Assembly: GCA_002435365.1 (NCBI GenBank)
Contig: DJMM01000065.1
Location: forward strand, 1-15,793
From: Ignavibacteriales bacterium UBA6490
GTDB lineage: Bacteria; Bacteroidota; Ignavibacteria; Ignavibacteriales; Ignavibacteriaceae
Reading direction: 5' to 3'
DNA: 15,793 nt
Below the pieces are notes generated by a model. It searched no databases and was not told the origin of the DNA. It was given only the letters and a program-made list of their open reading frames with translations. The first letter of the stretch is position 1, and each line of letters starts with the position of its first letter. Positions 15,351-15,793 of this stretch are shown here, in pieces. The position numbers were made by a program, and so were the translations under genes.

Positions 15351-15381
15351 GGGAAATTGTAAAAAATCTTTACAATTTCCC
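15351..15381. promoter_or_regulatory. Perfect 13-bp-arm inverted repeat, candidate activator (enhancer) site
   Basis: GGGAAATTGTAAA (15351-15363) and its exact reverse complement TTTACAATTTCCC (15369-15381) flank a 5-base centre. The dyad centre (15366) lies about 126 bp upstream of the transcription start predicted from the sigma-54 promoter at 15466-15481, within the usual 80-200 bp range of enhancer-binding-protein sites, and about 230 bp downstream of the activator gene itself. The stem is only about one-third GC and is not followed by a long T-run, so a terminator is the weaker reading. That it binds the activator encoded next door is an inference. Confidence 0.55.
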
Positions 15382-15386
15382 TATTT

Positions 15387-15415
15387 TTACCTATCGAAAC
15401 AGGTAATTATTACCT
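15387..15415. repeat. Alternating TTACCT / AGGTAA / TTACCT triplet
   Basis: TTACCT (15387-15392), AGGTAA (15401-15406) and TTACCT (15410-15415) form two competing inverted repeats with 8-base and 3-base centres. As DNA they could be a second half-site cluster next to the longer dyad; as RNA they would be mutually exclusive hairpins. They lie upstream of the predicted start of the next gene, so the DNA reading is favoured. Confidence 0.45.
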
Positions 15416-15465
15416 ATTGGTCTATCCTTTTCAATAAATTACCCTGATTAAAGCCAAAAATCTGA

Positions 15466-15481
15466 TGGCATTTTCATTGCA
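15466..15481 (+). promoter_or_regulatory. Sigma-54 (-24/-12) promoter TGGCAT-N5-TTGCA
   Basis: TGGCAT (15466-15471), a 5-base spacer and TTGCA (15477-15481) match the sigma-54 consensus TGGCAC-N5-TTGCW at every strongly conserved position, with the invariant GG and GC separated by exactly 10 bp. The start would be near 15492, giving a leader of about 62 nt to the GTG at 15554. In a by-eye scan of TGGC-containing sites on the plus strand of this window I found no other with correct GG-N10-GC spacing. Confidence 0.8.
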
Positions 15482-15502
15482 GTAGTTAAAATGCTTTGTT
15501 TT

Positions 15503-15518
15503 AGGATAATTGTATCCT
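15503..15518. promoter_or_regulatory. Inverted repeat AGGATA-ATTG-TATCCT in the leader of the next gene
   Basis: Perfect 6-bp arms with a 4-base centre lie about 11-26 nt downstream of the predicted sigma-54 start and 25 nt upstream of the ribosome site. It could be a small leader hairpin or an operator for a repressor. Confidence 0.3.
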
Positions 15519-15553
15519 TATATCTATTTCTATTTTAACTCGTGGAGGGTTGT

Positions 15554-15793
15554 GTGAAAAAAGCTATTTTGTTCATGGTCTTTTTACCAGGGCTAATTTC
15601 TCCAGTGATTGGACAAACACCGGAGAATGTTGAATCAGCAGTCCGGTTTAGAGAACTGAAACAATCAACTCAAATTGAAAAGAATTCTTCAGTTCAAAAT
15701 TTAGACTTTTTTAATCTGAGAATTCTTGAGAATAAATCATCTTCACAATTAGATAATCTCGGAAGCCGTTGGGGCTGGGGAAAATCAAGTGCA
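15554..15793 (+). CDS. Secreted protein, N-terminal 80 residues only (runs off the right edge)
   Basis: A GTG start at 15554 is preceded by GGAGG at 15544-15548 with 5-nt spacing, the best ribosome site in the window. The frame is open to the edge (80 codons). The first 20 or so residues form a signal peptide: KKAILF, a hydrophobic stretch, and a likely cleavage near PVIGQ. The following segment is polar and Ser/Asn/Gln-rich, ending LGSRWGWGKSSA. The W-G-W-G motif at this distance from a signal peptide recalls the entry into LVIVD-type propeller repeats of FCB bacteria, a tentative resemblance only. It is the first gene downstream of the sigma-54 activator and has its own sigma-54 promoter, so it is the leading candidate target of that regulator. 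Confidence 0.75.
   Translation, partial: MKKAILFMVFLPGLISPVIGQTPENVESAVRFRELKQSTQIEKNSSVQNLDFFNLRILENKSSSQLDNLGSRWGWGKSSA

Larger units (their letters stand above)
15141..15553. other. 413-bp regulatory intergenic region between the activator gene and the next secreted-protein gene
   Basis: No convincing gene lies here. Besides the entries listed separately (15351-15381, 15387-15415, 15466-15481, 15503-15518) it holds AAAATGCA (15315-15322) facing TGCATTTT (15338-15345) across a 15-base loop. It also holds a poor -24/-12 look-alike at about 15230-15244 (GG at -24 but GA in place of GC). The density of dyads is much higher than in other spacers of the window. Confidence 0.7.

Noticed and set aside
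15351..15381. Rho-independent terminator
   Set aside because: The stem is A+T-rich and no clean T-run follows; the position about 126 bp upstream of a sigma-54 promoter favours a protein-binding dyad. Not fully excluded.

Overview
The window looks like chromosomal DNA from a bacterium of the Fibrobacterota-Chlorobiota-Bacteroidota (FCB) group, most likely Ignavibacteria or a close relative. The main reason is the motif QNYPNPFNP at the C-terminal side of two secreted proteins, which is the hallmark of type IX secretion (T9SS) sorting domains in that group. A + T-rich DNA and weak or absent Shine-Dalgarno sites at several starts fit. The assignment is an inference from motifs, not from a database match.

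Layout. (1) 1-3723, minus strand: two secreted, repeat-rich, probably beta-propeller proteins in one direction. A 509-residue Asp-box (BNR/sialidase-like) protein comes first. A 14-repeat Ycf48-like protein follows and runs off the left edge. (2) 3724-4264: a gene-poor stretch with a helically phased TTGTCAT repeat array, an 18-bp palindrome, a doubtful 100-residue ORF and a small inverted repeat. (3) 4265-4807, plus strand: an Nfu-type iron-sulfur scaffold/carrier protein. (4) 4828-6335, minus strand: two overlapping ATPase genes of a peptide-type ABC importer. (5) 6399-15140, plus strand: five genes with every junction overlapping by 4 or 8 nt. They encode a peptide-binding lipoprotein, two Dpp/Opp-type permeases, an 1180-residue Ser/Thr kinase-ATPase-TPR protein, and a sigma-54-dependent activator with a degenerate receiver domain. 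(6) 15141-15553: a regulatory intergenic region with several inverted repeats and a very good -24/-12 (sigma-54) promoter. (7) 15554 to the right edge: the start of another secreted protein.

Reading it as a system (inference): the two divergent transcription units together encode a complete Dpp/Opp-like importer (ABCDF equivalents). The importer is translationally coupled to a cytoplasmic kinase-STAND-TPR protein and an enhancer-binding protein. The first gene downstream carries a canonical sigma-54 promoter, with a 31-bp inverted repeat centred about 126 bp upstream of the predicted start, where enhancer sites usually lie. A plausible circuit is: a peptide or other solute is imported, sensed by the TPR/STAND kinase, which acts on a receiver-less activator, which switches on a secreted surface protein through sigma-54. 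The activator lacks the phospho-acceptor Asp of two-component regulators, so control by the co-encoded Ser/Thr kinase instead of a histidine kinase is attractive but unproven. This is the most interesting part of the window.
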